DNA of 64,000 bases from Hymenobacter citatus (GCF_014333615.1 NZ_JACSCY010000017.1:1-64000), one strand, 5' to 3'. Counted from the stretch's first letter, positions 33,597 to 42,652 are shown. The notes: generated from the sequence alone by a model not told the origin. Made by a program: numbers and translations.

Positions 33597-33710
33597 TTAG
33601 GAAAGTATATGCACGAGGCAGTAGCCTGCCACGCCAGACCAGCTCAACGCGCCATACATGAGTAGCTTCTCATACCAAGTAAGCTCGAGTTCTTCAGCTG
33701 GTGTATACAT
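33597..33710 (-). CDS. Putative 37-residue membrane protein
   Basis: A small frame running ATG at 33710 to TAA at 33597. The product begins MYTPAEELELTWYEKLLMYG and ends with a hydrophobic stretch (GVAGYCLVHIL), so it could be a single-pass membrane peptide with an acidic N-terminus. Support: a downstream hairpin at 33508-33551 and otherwise empty surroundings. Against: no exact promoter box and no known homologue. Function unknown. Confidence 0.4.
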   Translation of the reverse strand: MYTPAEELELTWYEKLLMYGALSWSGVAGYCLVHILS

Positions 33711-33949
33711 GGGCGGGACGGGTAAGGAGAAAGAGAGCAGAACGGCCTAAACACAGGAATAGGGCGTTTAAAGGTTCTGGAAATATACTAAGCTTAGTAC
33801 GATTTTGCAAAACCTAATATAATTATGTATTACTATCGCATGTGGTTGGTATTGAAGTAGTTTAAAAATCCCATAATGTATTCGTAATCTATTTATACTA
33901 CGATGGCACTCATGCAAGGCGCTATGTAACGAACTGTTTGGCCGAAAAA

Positions 33950-33979
33950 AAGCCCGTTTCCATAGAGGGAAACGGGCTT
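33950..33979 (-). terminator. Hairpin resembling the ssrA terminator, copy 3
   Basis: A 12-bp stem AAGCCCGTTTCC/GGAAACGGGCTT. On the minus strand it is followed by TTTTTT, placing it as terminator for the gene at 34002-34379. Confidence 0.85.
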
Positions 33980-34001
33980 GCGTATAAGTGGCGTCAACTT
34001 C

Positions 34002-34379
34002 TTACGCCGGCGAGATATGATTCTCTAAATCACCGCCAAACTTAATAAGTAAGTCGCCGAGCTTGCTCAAATCTGCTTTCAGAGCATCCTCCACTTTATC
34101 AGCGGCCTGAATGGTTTGAGCTCCCAGCATACTAAGCGAGCTGCCGATGGATTTGCCGTCGAAAAGATCTAACTCGGCGCTGATTAATGATTGCAAGTTG
34201 CCCAGCTCGCGGGCAATGTCCTGAAAGGCTGGTATACCACTGTCAATTAGAAGCTGATACCACTGGTCGATGTGGGTAAGTGCTGTGCTGATAGGCATAC
34301 CGGTAGGACCTTGTAACAGGGCCTGTATAGTATGGGTGAGGAGTACGTCACTGGAGTGAGTGGAAGGGAGGTTTGCCAT
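34002..34379 (-). CDS. Hypothetical helical protein
   Basis: A 125-residue soluble protein of amphipathic helices without a signal peptide. The middle (AFQDIARELGNLQSLISAELDL) and end (DALKADLSKLGDLLIKFGGDLEN) could form a bundle or coiled coil. I do not recognise a family. It begins at the ATG at 34379, ends 20 nt before its terminator, and lies 27 nt downstream of the uvsE stop, so it may share the uvsE transcript. Acidic composition suggests a cytosolic location. Confidence 0.7.
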   Translation of the reverse strand: MANLPSTHSSDVLLTHTIQALLQGPTGMPISTALTHIDQWYQLLIDSGIPAFQDIARELGNLQSLISAELDLFDGKSIGSSLSMLGAQTIQAADKVEDALKADLSKLGDLLIKFGGDLENHISPA

Positions 34380-34406
34380 AGCTAAATGAGATGAGGGAGC
34401 GGAGAA

Positions 34407-35309
34407 TTAAGAAGCGGTATGTAGTAGACCCGCTTGCCGTAGAATAGTTGCCGCACGTAGGGCACTGGATTCTTTATCTTTTATTTCCAGCATGATATCC
34501 GCGTCGAGGCCTTGCAAGTGCGGTAGCAAGTCGTGGAACAAGGCGTCGACCAGCGTAGTGGTGTGTTTGCCTTTGCGTTCACCGGGCTGCTGCGAGCTAT
34601 AGTCCAGCATCGGCACGCCGTCGTGGACTGGATGCCACGTGGCCGCGGCCAAGCGCAGGGCTTCTGCCATTGGCTCGCCATGGTTTAGGCATTCGTGGTG
34701 GAAGGTATCAAACAGGATAGGAACACCCACGGCCTCGTGCAGGCGCAGGCAGTCGCGCAGGCTGAACAGCCGGTCGTCGTTTTCGATAACCACCCGACTA
34801 CGCACCTGCTCGGGTAGGGCTAGGTATGTGTCCTCAAACCGATTAATTGCTAGCTCGCGGTTGTTGTAGAGGCCTCCCACGTGAATTTGCAGCTTGGCAG
34901 TGGTATCCATGCCCATTAGATCCAGCATGGAGCCCTGGTACACCAGCTCAGCAATACTACGCTCTACAATCCCTGTATCGGGTGAGTTCAGGACCACAAA
35001 CTGGTCGGGATGCAGCGACACGCGCATATGGTGCTGCCGGATGTAGTCGCCAATGGCTCTGAACTCTGCCGCAAACCGGGTTTGCCACGGGTAGGTGTTG
35101 ATGGCATGCGAACCGAACGGTACGATATTCGATCCAATCCGGAAAAAGAGCAGATCGTTTTCTACGTTATACGTCAGAATACGCTGCAAACAAGCCAGAT
35201 TGTTGGCTACAGTCTGTTCTACGCGGGCATCTGAATAGGATGCCAGCCGAAACGTGGACGCAGAGGAACAATCAAGCGATTCATTAACACAAGGATACCC
35301 GATTCTCAT
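34407..35309 (-). CDS. uvsE: UV DNA damage endonuclease
   Basis: A 300-residue TIM-barrel endonuclease of the UVDE family. It opens MRIGYPCVNESL, has VSLHPDQFVVLNSP near residue 100, QIHVGGLYNNRELAINRF near 142, VIENDDRLFSL near 175 and LFDTFHHECLNHGEP near 200, supplying the His/Glu/Asp metal ligands. It nicks DNA 5' of UV photoproducts as an alternative to UvrABC. The ATG at 35309 fits the family start; the ATG at 35360 adds 17 unrelated residues. Upstream DNA is AT-rich. Confidence 0.94.
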   Translation of the reverse strand: MRIGYPCVNESLDCSSASTFRLASYSDARVEQTVANNLACLQRILTYNVENDLLFFRIGSNIVPFGSHAINTYPWQTRFAAEFRAIGDYIRQHHMRVSLHPDQFVVLNSPDTGIVERSIAELVYQGSMLDLMGMDTTAKLQIHVGGLYNNRELAINRFEDTYLALPEQVRSRVVIENDDRLFSLRDCLRLHEAVGVPILFDTFHHECLNHGEPMAEALRLAAATWHPVHDGVPMLDYSSQQPGERKGKHTTTLVDALFHDLLPHLQGLDADIMLEIKDKESSALRAATILRQAGLLHTAS

Positions 35310-35458
35310 ATTACAACCGTACGGGCGCCACTGGACGAGGTTGTTGAAAAGGTTATACACAGTATATATAAATTTATACTGTATTGATTGTTAATTTGCT
35401 ACCCTAGCAAGCTGCGCGGCTAGGCTGATAAAAAATACGTGGCGAGGCCGTATAATAG

Positions 35459-36136
35459 CTATTCGTAGCCCCGGTTGTCCAGAAAATACTTATTGTATTC
35501 TTTCCGGGCCTTAATGGCTTTTTGGAGTCTTTCCTGGGCCTTGATTTCCTCCATTTTCTGACGCTGCTTGCCTTCACGAGAGAATTGCTCGTAGAGCAGG
35601 CTCACAGGATTCTGCACCGTAGCCGAGGCCGAGGGCGCTGCTGGCGCCGTGCTGTCGACAGGGAACAGGGGTTTGGGCGGGGCCGTGCGCTTCACAGCAT
35701 TGTCGGGGGGGGTAGGGCGCTTGATATTGCGAAGCGCCCGGTTAATTACGGCGTCCGAAGGGCGTCCCTGGAGCACCTCTACACTTTGCAGCTCGATACT
35801 GGTTGGTTGCAGTTTGATTTGCAGGATAATTTGCGACAAGCCGCTATTGCCTACCACCAAGCGTTGGGTTTTATAACCAAGCGCCTGAAACACCAGCGTG
35901 TCGCGGGCCGTGGCGGTCAGATTGAAATCGCCCTGGTCGGAGGCAATAACACCTTGGCCCTTGCCCTGGAGCAGCACCGTAACCCGCGGCACGGGCTTGC
36001 GCGTCTCGGCATCCGATATGGTCCCCGTCACGCGTACTTGGGCCTGTACGGCGCCAGCCGCACCCAGCCACACCAGCAGCAGAAGCCCCAGCACCCGCAG
36101 CACTCGCAACTGCGCAAGACGTGGAAAAGGTAGCAT
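35459..36136 (-). CDS. Exported carboxypeptidase-regulatory-like domain protein
   Basis: A 225-residue exported protein. A signal peptide (VLRVLGLLLLVWLGAAGAVQ) is followed by a CarboxypepD_reg-like beta-sandwich (VTGTISDAETRKPVPRVTVL near residue 36), the module found at the start of TonB-dependent receptors. The C-terminal half is low complexity, then a charged helix (QKMEEIKAQERLQKAIKARK). It is not a receptor itself: no plug or barrel follows. The ATG at 36136 is preferred over the GTG two codons upstream. Confidence 0.8.
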   Translation of the reverse strand: MLPFPRLAQLRVLRVLGLLLLVWLGAAGAVQAQVRVTGTISDAETRKPVPRVTVLLQGKGQGVIASDQGDFNLTATARDTLVFQALGYKTQRLVVGNSGLSQIILQIKLQPTSIELQSVEVLQGRPSDAVINRALRNIKRPTPPDNAVKRTAPPKPLFPVDSTAPAAPSASATVQNPVSLLYEQFSREGKQRQKMEEIKAQERLQKAIKARKEYNKYFLDNRGYE

Positions 36137-36201
36137 ACTCACAAAACAAAGCTAACGCAGACTTTCGGCACTATTGCCCGTTGTCTGAGGATTGAGCCGA
36201 A

Positions 36202-36233
36202 AAAAGCCCGCTCCGTTGCACGGGCGGGCTTTT
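36202..36233 (-). terminator. Intrinsic terminator of the 36251 gene
   Basis: A stem AAAAGCCCGC/GCGGGCTTTT, loop about 12 nt. On the minus strand it is followed by a short T-rich stretch. Confidence 0.8.
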
Positions 36234-36250
36234 CAGAGGAGAGAAAAAGG

Positions 36251-36898
36251 CTATTTGATTTTCACTTTGTCGCCGTCTTCAGGCTTCAGCTTCACGGTGC
36301 CATCGTCGCCGGCTTTCTTGGCTTTGTTGCCCTGGGCATCTTTAATTTTGATGTCACCGTCTTTATCGACCTCAATCTTGCTGCCATCGGGGCCTTTTAC
36401 TTTGGTACCGGGTGCCACACCAGCGGCAGCACGCTCAATTTTCTGACCAGGCGTAAGGGGGGCCGGAGCGGGCGCCACAGTTACAATATCTACTTCCTCG
36501 TAGTAGCGGCCAGGGTTGCTGGTATACGCTGTGTATTGCTCAGGCGTCAGGAAATCGTGGAACTCCTCGTTCGACTCGAGGTAGGCAGCGCGCTTGGCGG
36601 CACCCAAGCCAGTGGTGTCGTTGGTGTACTGGTTGCGCACGTCGGCCAGCTTGCGGGCGCGGTTGTAGTACACATCGCGGGCTTTTGATATGGCGGCGGT
36701 GTCTGTCACGTTCAGGTCGGTGGCCATGCGCTGAGCAGTGGCATCGGCCTGCGAGCGGTAGGTAGCGTCATTCGCGTCGGTGGTGGACGCGGCAGTATCC
36801 ATGGTATCCGTGGTGGTGGCGGTTTCGGTTTTGTTGTCCGAGCAAGAAGCCATGGTCAGCGCGGCAGCGCAGCTGAGCAGCAAAAAAGTCTTTTTCAT
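36251..36898 (-). CDS. Hypothetical lipoprotein with low-complexity C-terminus
   Basis: A 215-residue protein with a type II signal peptide (FLLLSCAAALTMASC). Thr/Asp-rich residues 25-50 are followed by a helical domain (ATAQRMATDLNVTDTAAISK, then LADVRNQYTND). The Pro-rich spacer leads to a strongly hydrophilic tail of repeated Gly-Asp-Lys units (KVKGPDGSKIEVDKDGDIKI). The domain resembles small periplasmic proteins with a bacteroidal 'Spy-like' helix hairpin, but I cannot assign it. The tail could bind cations or peptidoglycan (speculative). Confidence 0.75.
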   Translation of the reverse strand: MKKTFLLLSCAAALTMASCSDNKTETATTTDTMDTAASTTDANDATYRSQADATAQRMATDLNVTDTAAISKARDVYYNRARKLADVRNQYTNDTTGLGAAKRAAYLESNEEFHDFLTPEQYTAYTSNPGRYYEEVDIVTVAPAPAPLTPGQKIERAAAGVAPGTKVKGPDGSKIEVDKDGDIKIKDAQGNKAKKAGDDGTVKLKPEDGDKVKIK

Positions 36899-37001
36899 GA
36901 GGAGTCAGATTAGAGGGAGAAGCAAAAAAGGAATGTGCGGCATATACGCGCCCAGCCATCAGAGGTTACTTTTTGCCCACGTTGCTAACCCTTTTTTAGT
37001 C

Positions 37002-38228
37002 CTACGCTCTGCGCAGTTCCAGTACGGTGATTTCAGGTAAAAATCCAACCCGGCCGGGGTAGCCCAGAAAGCCCAGGCCTACATTTACGTAGAGGTGCTG
37101 CTTGCCCCGTTTATACAGGCCCGCCCACTGCTTGTACACGTACTGCACGGGACTCCATTTCAGGTGTGGTAGGTTCACGCCAAACTGCGCACCGTGCGTG
37201 TGGCCGGAAAGCGTCAGGTCGATATCGGGGTACTCGTGCACTTGCGCGTCCCAGTGGGTAGGGTCGTGGGTGAGCAGGATTTTGAACGGGGCATTGCCGG
37301 AGCCGGCGTGCGCTTTGGAGAGGTTGCCGTGCTGCACAAACTTAGTTCCCCAGTTTTGCACGCCCAGAATGGCAATTTGCTCGCCGTTGCGCTCCACGGT
37401 GCGGCTTTCATCCATCAGCAGCTCCCACCCAATTTTGGCGTGGTTCTGCATTAGGCGTTCCAGGTTGGCGCGCTTGGCCTCCGCCGATTCCCACTGCACA
37501 TAATCCCCGTAGTCGTGGTTGCCGAGGATGGAGTAGATAGGCCGCTCCGAGCGAATGCCCGCCAGCGTGTCAATGTGCTCTTCTACCTCCGTCGCCACGT
37601 TGTTGACCAGGTCGCCGGTCATGAAGATCAAATCAGCTTGCTGGTCGTTGATGAGTTTGACGGCGCGCTGCAACGGCTCCTTCGAGGTGAAAGAACCCGT
37701 GTGCAGATCGGAGATTTGCAAGATTTTGAAGCCGTCGAACGAAGCCGGCAAATTGGGGAAGCGCAGCACGCGGCGTTTCACCTGGTAGTCGGTGCCACCG
37801 CGGACGATGCCCCAGACTAGCGCCACTAAAGGCACGGCACCCAGCAATAGCGCCGCCCGGCTTAGAAACGCACTGCGCGAAATAGGCTCACCGCCCGCTG
37901 AGTTGCCGCTAAACTGCCGCGCCACGAAGCGCCCGGCCCGCACCACATCTTCCAACAGCAAGGGTAGGGCAATTATGAGCTTGGCCGCAATCAGCCCCAG
38001 CAACAGGCCCAGAAAATAGACTTTGTAATGCGGCTGCGCGGTGCGGCGGGTGCTAATGGCCCAAATGCCCAAGCCCCAGACCAGCAGCGTTACGGCCACA
38101 TACACCACCGCAGTCAGCCGTCGGCCGCCGGCTGTGTCGGGTTGGATGGCGGTGCGTACGGCTTGCAGGCCGTACCACTCAACTAAAAGAAAGAAAAACA
38201 GAACTGGTAACGACAGAAAACGAGACAT
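37002..38228 (-). CDS. Membrane-anchored metallophosphoesterase
   Basis: A 408-residue protein with about four N-terminal transmembrane helices, then a calcineurin-like phosphoesterase domain. Motifs in order: ISDLHTG near residue 172, TGDLVNN near 207, GNHDYGD near 237, LTHDP near 320 and LSGHTHGAQ near 340. These form the two-metal site. The organisation resembles the YaeI/UDP-2,3-diacylglucosamine-like phosphoesterase group; the substrate is unknown. The start is ATG at 38228, divergent from radC with about 90 bp between the start and the radC promoter. Confidence 0.92.
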   Translation of the reverse strand: MSRFLSLPVLFFFLLVEWYGLQAVRTAIQPDTAGGRRLTAVVYVAVTLLVWGLGIWAISTRRTAQPHYKVYFLGLLLGLIAAKLIIALPLLLEDVVRAGRFVARQFSGNSAGGEPISRSAFLSRAALLLGAVPLVALVWGIVRGGTDYQVKRRVLRFPNLPASFDGFKILQISDLHTGSFTSKEPLQRAVKLINDQQADLIFMTGDLVNNVATEVEEHIDTLAGIRSERPIYSILGNHDYGDYVQWESAEAKRANLERLMQNHAKIGWELLMDESRTVERNGEQIAILGVQNWGTKFVQHGNLSKAHAGSGNAPFKILLTHDPTHWDAQVHEYPDIDLTLSGHTHGAQFGVNLPHLKWSPVQYVYKQWAGLYKRGKQHLYVNVGLGFLGYPGRVGFLPEITVLELRRA

Positions 38229-38318
38229 GCAACAACGAAGGAAGGAGAAAAACAGCCATAAGACGGCCGCGTGAGGGTAGACGAAGAAACGGAGGGTTTA
38301 CTGTATAGTGGCCGGTAT

Positions 38319-38326
38319 TATGTTTG
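38319..38326 (+). promoter_or_regulatory. -7 box TATGTTTG of radC
   Basis: Exact TAnnTTTG with TTTA 18 nt upstream at 38297. The predicted start near 38333 rules out the in-frame ATGs at 38308 and 38320 and supports 38362. Confidence 0.65.
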
Positions 38327-38361
38327 CTTACCGGAAGCACGTAATTCCACCCAGGTGTACA

Positions 38362-39105
38362 ATGAATCCGGTAAATAGTTTAGCCGACGAGCAGCTTCCT
38401 GCTTCTACTTACTCGGCGCCTACCTCCTTCAGCATCAAGAGCTGGGCCGAAGAAGACCGCCCCCGCGAAAAGCTGCTGGCCAAAGGCCGCGCCGCCCTCT
38501 CCGACGCCGAGTTGATGGCTATTTTGCTGGGCTCGGGCACGGCTAAGCTTTCAGCGGTAGACGTAGCAAAGCTTATTTTGCAGGCGGTAGAGAACGATCT
38601 GAACGCCTTGGCGAAGCTGTCAGTGAAAGAGCTGATGCGCCACAAGGGCATCGGCGAAGCCAAGGCCATTACCATTGTGGCGGCCCTGGAGCTGGGTAGG
38701 CGCCGCAAGGAGGCCACCGCCAGTCAGCGCACCGTCATCACTTGCTCTACAGACATCTACAACACCATCCGGCCCAACTTGCAGGATCTGCCGCACGAGG
38801 AGTTTTGGGTGGTCCTACTCAACCGCGCCAACGTGGTGATGCGCAAGCAGCCTGTGAGCACCGGCGGCGTGGCCGGCACCGTGGCCGACCCCAAACTCAT
38901 TTTCAAGCACGCCCTGGAGCAGTTGGCCAGCAGCATCATTCTGGTGCACAATCATCCTAGCGGCAACCGCAACCCCTCGGCCGCTGATATTGCCCTCACC
39001 CGCAAGCTCAAAGAAGCCGGCCAATTCCTGGACCTACCCATTCTGGACCACCTGATTTACACCGATTTGGGGTATTATAGCTTCGCGGATGAGGGGATGC
39101 TGTAA
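38362..39105 (+). CDS. radC: RadC family (JAB/MPN) protein
   Basis: A 247-residue protein. An N-terminal helix-hairpin-helix region (LMRHKGIGEAKAITIVAALE) precedes a JAMM metalloprotease-like domain with the zinc motif HNHPSGNRNPSAAD near residue 195. Despite the name, a DNA repair role is not established for the family. It is probably monocistronic, with its promoter inside the gap to the divergent phosphoesterase. Confidence 0.93.
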   Translation: MNPVNSLADEQLPASTYSAPTSFSIKSWAEEDRPREKLLAKGRAALSDAELMAILLGSGTAKLSAVDVAKLILQAVENDLNALAKLSVKELMRHKGIGEAKAITIVAALELGRRRKEATASQRTVITCSTDIYNTIRPNLQDLPHEEFWVVLLNRANVVMRKQPVSTGGVAGTVADPKLIFKHALEQLASSIILVHNHPSGNRNPSAADIALTRKLKEAGQFLDLPILDHLIYTDLGYYSFADEGML

Positions 39106-39139
39106 ATAATGCGGCTCAGGATGACAAATGGAAGTCCCC

Positions 39140-39147
39140 TACCTTTG
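39140..39147 (+). promoter_or_regulatory. -7 box TACCTTTG touching the DUF1684 start codon
   Basis: Exact TAnnTTTG with only 5 nt between its last base and the GTG start at 39153. Transcription would begin at or inside the start codon, implying a leaderless mRNA. Confidence 0.6.
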
Positions 39148-39152
39148 CCTCC

Positions 39153-39770
39153 GTGAAAATCAATCCGAAATTCTTTATTGGTCTGGGCCTGCTGCTGATT
39201 ATTGGCTACTTCCTACAAGACTTGGTGCTGAGCGACAGCCAGTACATCATTGGCGTAAAGAAGAAACGCCAGGAAAAAGACGACTCGTTCCGGCGCGTAA
39301 ATGGCTCGCCGCTCAGCCAGGCCCAACGCGACACATTCAAGAACTTGCCCTACTACGCCCCCGACCGCGCCTACCGCCTCGACGCGCAGTACCAGGGCTT
39401 CACGCTGCGCGACACGCTGCGCATGGCCACTACCGGCCCCCAGCCCGAAGCCTACCTGCGCTGGGGCCAGGCCACGTTTATCCTGAACAAGCAGGAGTAC
39501 AAGCTCACGCTCTATCGCCGCGCGTTCGGCACCGATACCACGCTGTTCATTCCCTTCGCCGACCGCACCAACGGCCTCGCTACTTACGGCGGCGGCCGCT
39601 ACCTCGATGCCGCCGTACCCGCCCCCGACGACACCGAAATTACCCTCGATTTCAACCACGCCTACAATCCCTACTGCGCCTACAACAACAGCTTCGTGTG
39701 CCCGCTGCCGCCGGCAGAGAACCGCCTAAACGTAGAAATTCCGGCAGGGGAGAAGGCCTTTCACGAGTAG
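39153..39770 (+). CDS. DUF1684 family protein
   Basis: A 205-residue protein with an N-terminal membrane anchor or signal segment (FFIGLGLLLIIGYFLQ). The DUF1684 core reads PFADRTNGLATYGGGRYLD near residue 130, then LDFNHAYNPYCAYNNSF and CPLPPAENRLNVEIPAGEK, all hallmarks of this Bacteroidota-wide family of unknown function. The start is GTG at 39153; no nearby in-frame ATG gives a complete N-terminus. Translation is probably leaderless, see the promoter box. Confidence 0.88.
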   Translation: MKINPKFFIGLGLLLIIGYFLQDLVLSDSQYIIGVKKKRQEKDDSFRRVNGSPLSQAQRDTFKNLPYYAPDRAYRLDAQYQGFTLRDTLRMATTGPQPEAYLRWGQATFILNKQEYKLTLYRRAFGTDTTLFIPFADRTNGLATYGGGRYLDAAVPAPDDTEITLDFNHAYNPYCAYNNSFVCPLPPAENRLNVEIPAGEKAFHE

Positions 39771-39810
39771 GGGTAGAGGATATATATCTATACCCTGCTT
39801 GTCATCTCCT

Positions 39811-39914
39811 AACCCCGCCTGTCATCCTGAGCAGAGCGAAGGACCTTCTCACGTAACAACGAGTCGTTCACGTGTGAGAAGGTCCTTCGCTCCGCTCAGG
39901 ATGACAGGCGGGGT
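39811..39914. repeat. Palindromic repeat, family B copy 5
   Basis: The arms extend beyond the common core: AACCCCGCCTGTCATCCTGA at the left and the complement ending GGCGGGGTT at the right, inner GAAGGACCTTCTCACG arms. It lies 40 bp after the DUF1684 stop. Confidence 0.9.
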
Positions 39915-40005
39915 TCAGATGAAAGGACGTTGGTGTTATAGGGGAGTTCCGATAAATAGGCGAAAAGCCGGGGTAAACCGCGTTTCGGGCAGCCTGCCAA
40001 ATTCC

Positions 40006-40013
40006 TACCTTTG
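40006..40013 (+). promoter_or_regulatory. -7 box TACCTTTG of pheT
   Basis: Exact TAnnTTTG with TTTC 19 nt upstream (39983-39986). The leader to the ATG at 40131 is about 110 nt and carries an imperfect dyad and short stems, but no recognisable T-box or peptide leader. Confidence 0.65.
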
Positions 40014-40130
40014 CGGACAGCATCAGTTGTCAGATGCTGGCTGTTGGTTGCCAGATGATGCGTATTCGCGTCATGCAAAACAGATAACTAACAACTAGTG
40101 CCTGACAACGAACAACTAGCAAATAACCCC

Positions 40131-42635
40131 ATGAAAATATCATACGACTGGCTCCGTACGCTCATCCCTACCACCCAGTCTGCCGAGGAAATCGGGAAGC
40201 TGCTGACGGGCTCCGGCCTGGAAGTGGAAGGCATTGAGGAGCTGGAGAGCGTACCCGGCGGCCTGCGCGGCGTGGTGCTGGGCACCGTGCTCACCCGCGA
40301 AAAACACCCCGACGCCGACAAGCTCAGCCTCACCACCGTAGACGTGGGCGACGGCACCCCGCGCCAGATTGTATGCGGCGCCCCCAACGTGGCCGCCGGC
40401 CAGAAAGTAGTAGTGGCCCTGGAAGGCGCTATGCTGCACCCCACCGCGGGCGAGCCGTTCAAAATCAAGAAGTCCAAGATTCGCGGGGCGGCTTCCGAAG
40501 GCATGATCTGCGCCGAAGATGAAATTGGGCTGGGCGAGTCGCACGCAGGCATTATGGTGCTGAACACGGACCTACCCAACGGCACCCCAGCCGCCGAGTA
40601 CTTTGGGTTGGGTTCCGATTCGGTGTTTGAGATTGGCCTGACGCCCAACCGCGCCGACGCGGCCTCGCACTACGGTGTGGCCCGCGAGCTGCGCGCCTTG
40701 CTGCGTCAGCCCTGCCATTTGCCTGACGTGAGTGACTTCTCGGCGCCTACCTCGGCCGAAAACACCATTGGCGTTACTATCGAAGACGAAGCCGCCTGCC
40801 CGCGCTACGCCGGCTTGCTGCTGGATAATGTGCAGGTAGGCCCATCGCCGGAGTGGTTGCAGCGCCGCCTGCGCAGCATTGGCCTGTCGCCCATCAATAA
40901 CGTGGTGGACGTGACCAACTTCGTGCTGCACGAGTTGGGCAACCCCCTGCACGCCTTCGACGCCGACCAAATTACCGGAAACCAGATTCGGGTAAAACGG
41001 GCCGAAGCCGGCGAGAAATTCGTGACGCTGGACGGCACGGAGCGCACGCTCAAAGCTGAGGACTTGGTTATTGCTGATGCCAACGGCGCACCCATGGCGC
41101 TGGCCGGCGTGTTCGGCGGCAAGACATCGGGCGTGAGCAACGCCACTACCCGCGTGTTCCTGGAAAGCGCCTACTTCGCGCCAGCCGTGGTACGCAAAAC
41201 CAGCCAGACCCACCAGCTCAAAACCGACGCTTCCTTCCGCTTCGAGCGCGGCACCGACCCCGACATGGTGCCCGTGGCCCTGAAGCGGGCGGCGCTGCTG
41301 TTGCAGGAAGTGGCTGGGGCGCGCATCGCCGCGCCGGTGGTCGACGAATATCCTACCCCTATCCTTGCTACGGAAGTGCGCCTACGTCTACCCCGCGTGG
41401 CCCAGCTGGTAGGGCAGGAGATAGGCGAGGAACGCATCCGCCAGATCCTAACGGATTTGGATATTGAGATTGAGGAACAACCGGCACCAGGTAATGCAAT
41501 AGGGGAGGACTTGGCCGAGCATCTCACGCTCCTCAGCGCTCAGCCAGCAACCAACGACCCATCCGCAACGGAATGGCACCTGAAAATACCGCCGCACAAG
41601 GTAGACGTGACCCGTGAGGCCGACGTGATTGAGGAAATCCTGCGCATCTACGGCTACAACAACGTGGCACTGCGGCCCTTCAACTCAGCTTCCTACCTCG
41701 CCAAGTTCCCGAACCCCGACCCCGAAGTGCTGCGTCAGAACACGGCGCGCCTGCTCAGCGGGCAGGGCTATTCGGAGATTATTACCAACTCGCTCACCAA
41801 CTCGGCCTACTTCGAAAAAGGCGGCGCCAAGGATGCTACGCTGGTGCGCGTGCACAACTACAACAGCGCCGACCTCGACATCATGCGCCCCACGGTGCTG
41901 CACTCGGCCCTGGAAGTAGTGCGCTACAACCTCAACCGCCGCCAGAAAGACCTGAAGCTCTACGAGTTCGGTAAAGCCTACTCTCAGAAGCCCGAGACGG
42001 GCAAGCACCAGGAGCAGAACAAACTTGTACTGCTGCTCACCGGCAACACGGCTGCCGAAACGTGGCAGCAGAAGTCTGAAAAGACCTCCTTCCATCAGTT
42101 GGCCGGGGCCGTGCAACAGGTGCTGGCGTCGTTAGGCTTCAGCAACTATGCCAGTCAGCCCGTGCAACATTCCTACCTTGCGGGTGGGCTGACGCTGCTG
42201 GTGCAAAACCAGCCGGTGGTGCACCTGGGCGCCGTGTCGCCGGGCGTGCTGAAACAGCTCGACGTGAACCAGCCGGTGTGGTACGCCGAGCTGGACTGGG
42301 ACTGGCTGGTGCGCAAGTACAAGAACACGCTGGTGGCCCGCGAGCTGCCCAAGTTCCCGGAAGTACGCCGCGACCTGTCACTGGTAGTCGACAAAACCGT
42401 GACCTTCGACCAGCTACAGCAGATTGCGCGCCGCACCGAGAAGAAACTTCTACAAAGCCTGAATGTGTTTGACGTGTACGAGGGCGATAACCTGGGGGCG
42501 GGCAAGAAGTCGTACTCCGTGAGCTTCGCCCTGCAAGACCCTACCCAAACCCTCACCGACCAAGCCATCGACCAGGTGATGCAGCGCCTCATCCAGCAAT
42601 TCGAGAAGCAGGCCGGCGCCCTGATTAGGAAGTAA
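40131..42635 (+). CDS. pheT: Phenylalanine-tRNA ligase beta subunit
   Basis: An 834-residue subunit with the complete family layout: N-terminal tRNA-binding/EMAP-like domain (residues 40-150), B3/B4 editing domain, B5 domain, catalytic-like core, and C-terminal FDX-ACB anticodon-binding domain (GAGKKSYSVSFALQDP region). It pairs with PheS, encoded elsewhere, to charge tRNA-Phe. The start is ATG at 40131; the GTG at 40098 adds 11 residues with no family match. Confidence 0.95.
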   Translation: MKISYDWLRTLIPTTQSAEEIGKLLTGSGLEVEGIEELESVPGGLRGVVLGTVLTREKHPDADKLSLTTVDVGDGTPRQIVCGAPNVAAGQKVVVALEGAMLHPTAGEPFKIKKSKIRGAASEGMICAEDEIGLGESHAGIMVLNTDLPNGTPAAEYFGLGSDSVFEIGLTPNRADAASHYGVARELRALLRQPCHLPDVSDFSAPTSAENTIGVTIEDEAACPRYAGLLLDNVQVGPSPEWLQRRLRSIGLSPINNVVDVTNFVLHELGNPLHAFDADQITGNQIRVKRAEAGEKFVTLDGTERTLKAEDLVIADANGAPMALAGVFGGKTSGVSNATTRVFLESAYFAPAVVRKTSQTHQLKTDASFRFERGTDPDMVPVALKRAALLLQEVAGARIAAPVVDEYPTPILATEVRLRLPRVAQLVGQEIGEERIRQILTDLDIEIEEQPAPGNAIGEDLAEHLTLLSAQPATNDPSATEWHLKIPPHKVDVTREADVIEEILRIYGYNNVALRPFNSASYLAKFPNPDPEVLRQNTARLLSGQGYSEIITNSLTNSAYFEKGGAKDATLVRVHNYNSADLDIMRPTVLHSALEVVRYNLNRRQKDLKLYEFGKAYSQKPETGKHQEQNKLVLLLTGNTAAETWQQKSEKTSFHQLAGAVQQVLASLGFSNYASQPVQHSYLAGGLTLLVQNQPVVHLGAVSPGVLKQLDVNQPVWYAELDWDWLVRKYKNTLVARELPKFPEVRRDLSLVVDKTVTFDQLQQIARRTEKKLLQSLNVFDVYEGDNLGAGKKSYSVSFALQDPTQTLTDQAIDQVMQRLIQQFEKQAGALIRK

Positions 42636-42652
42636 GGAGTGGTTTTTGGGGA

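Noticed and set aside
32440..34001. A complete integrative element at the tmRNA site
   Set aside because: No integrase, no duplicated tmRNA end and only one clear regulatory gene; reported only as a possible remnant.
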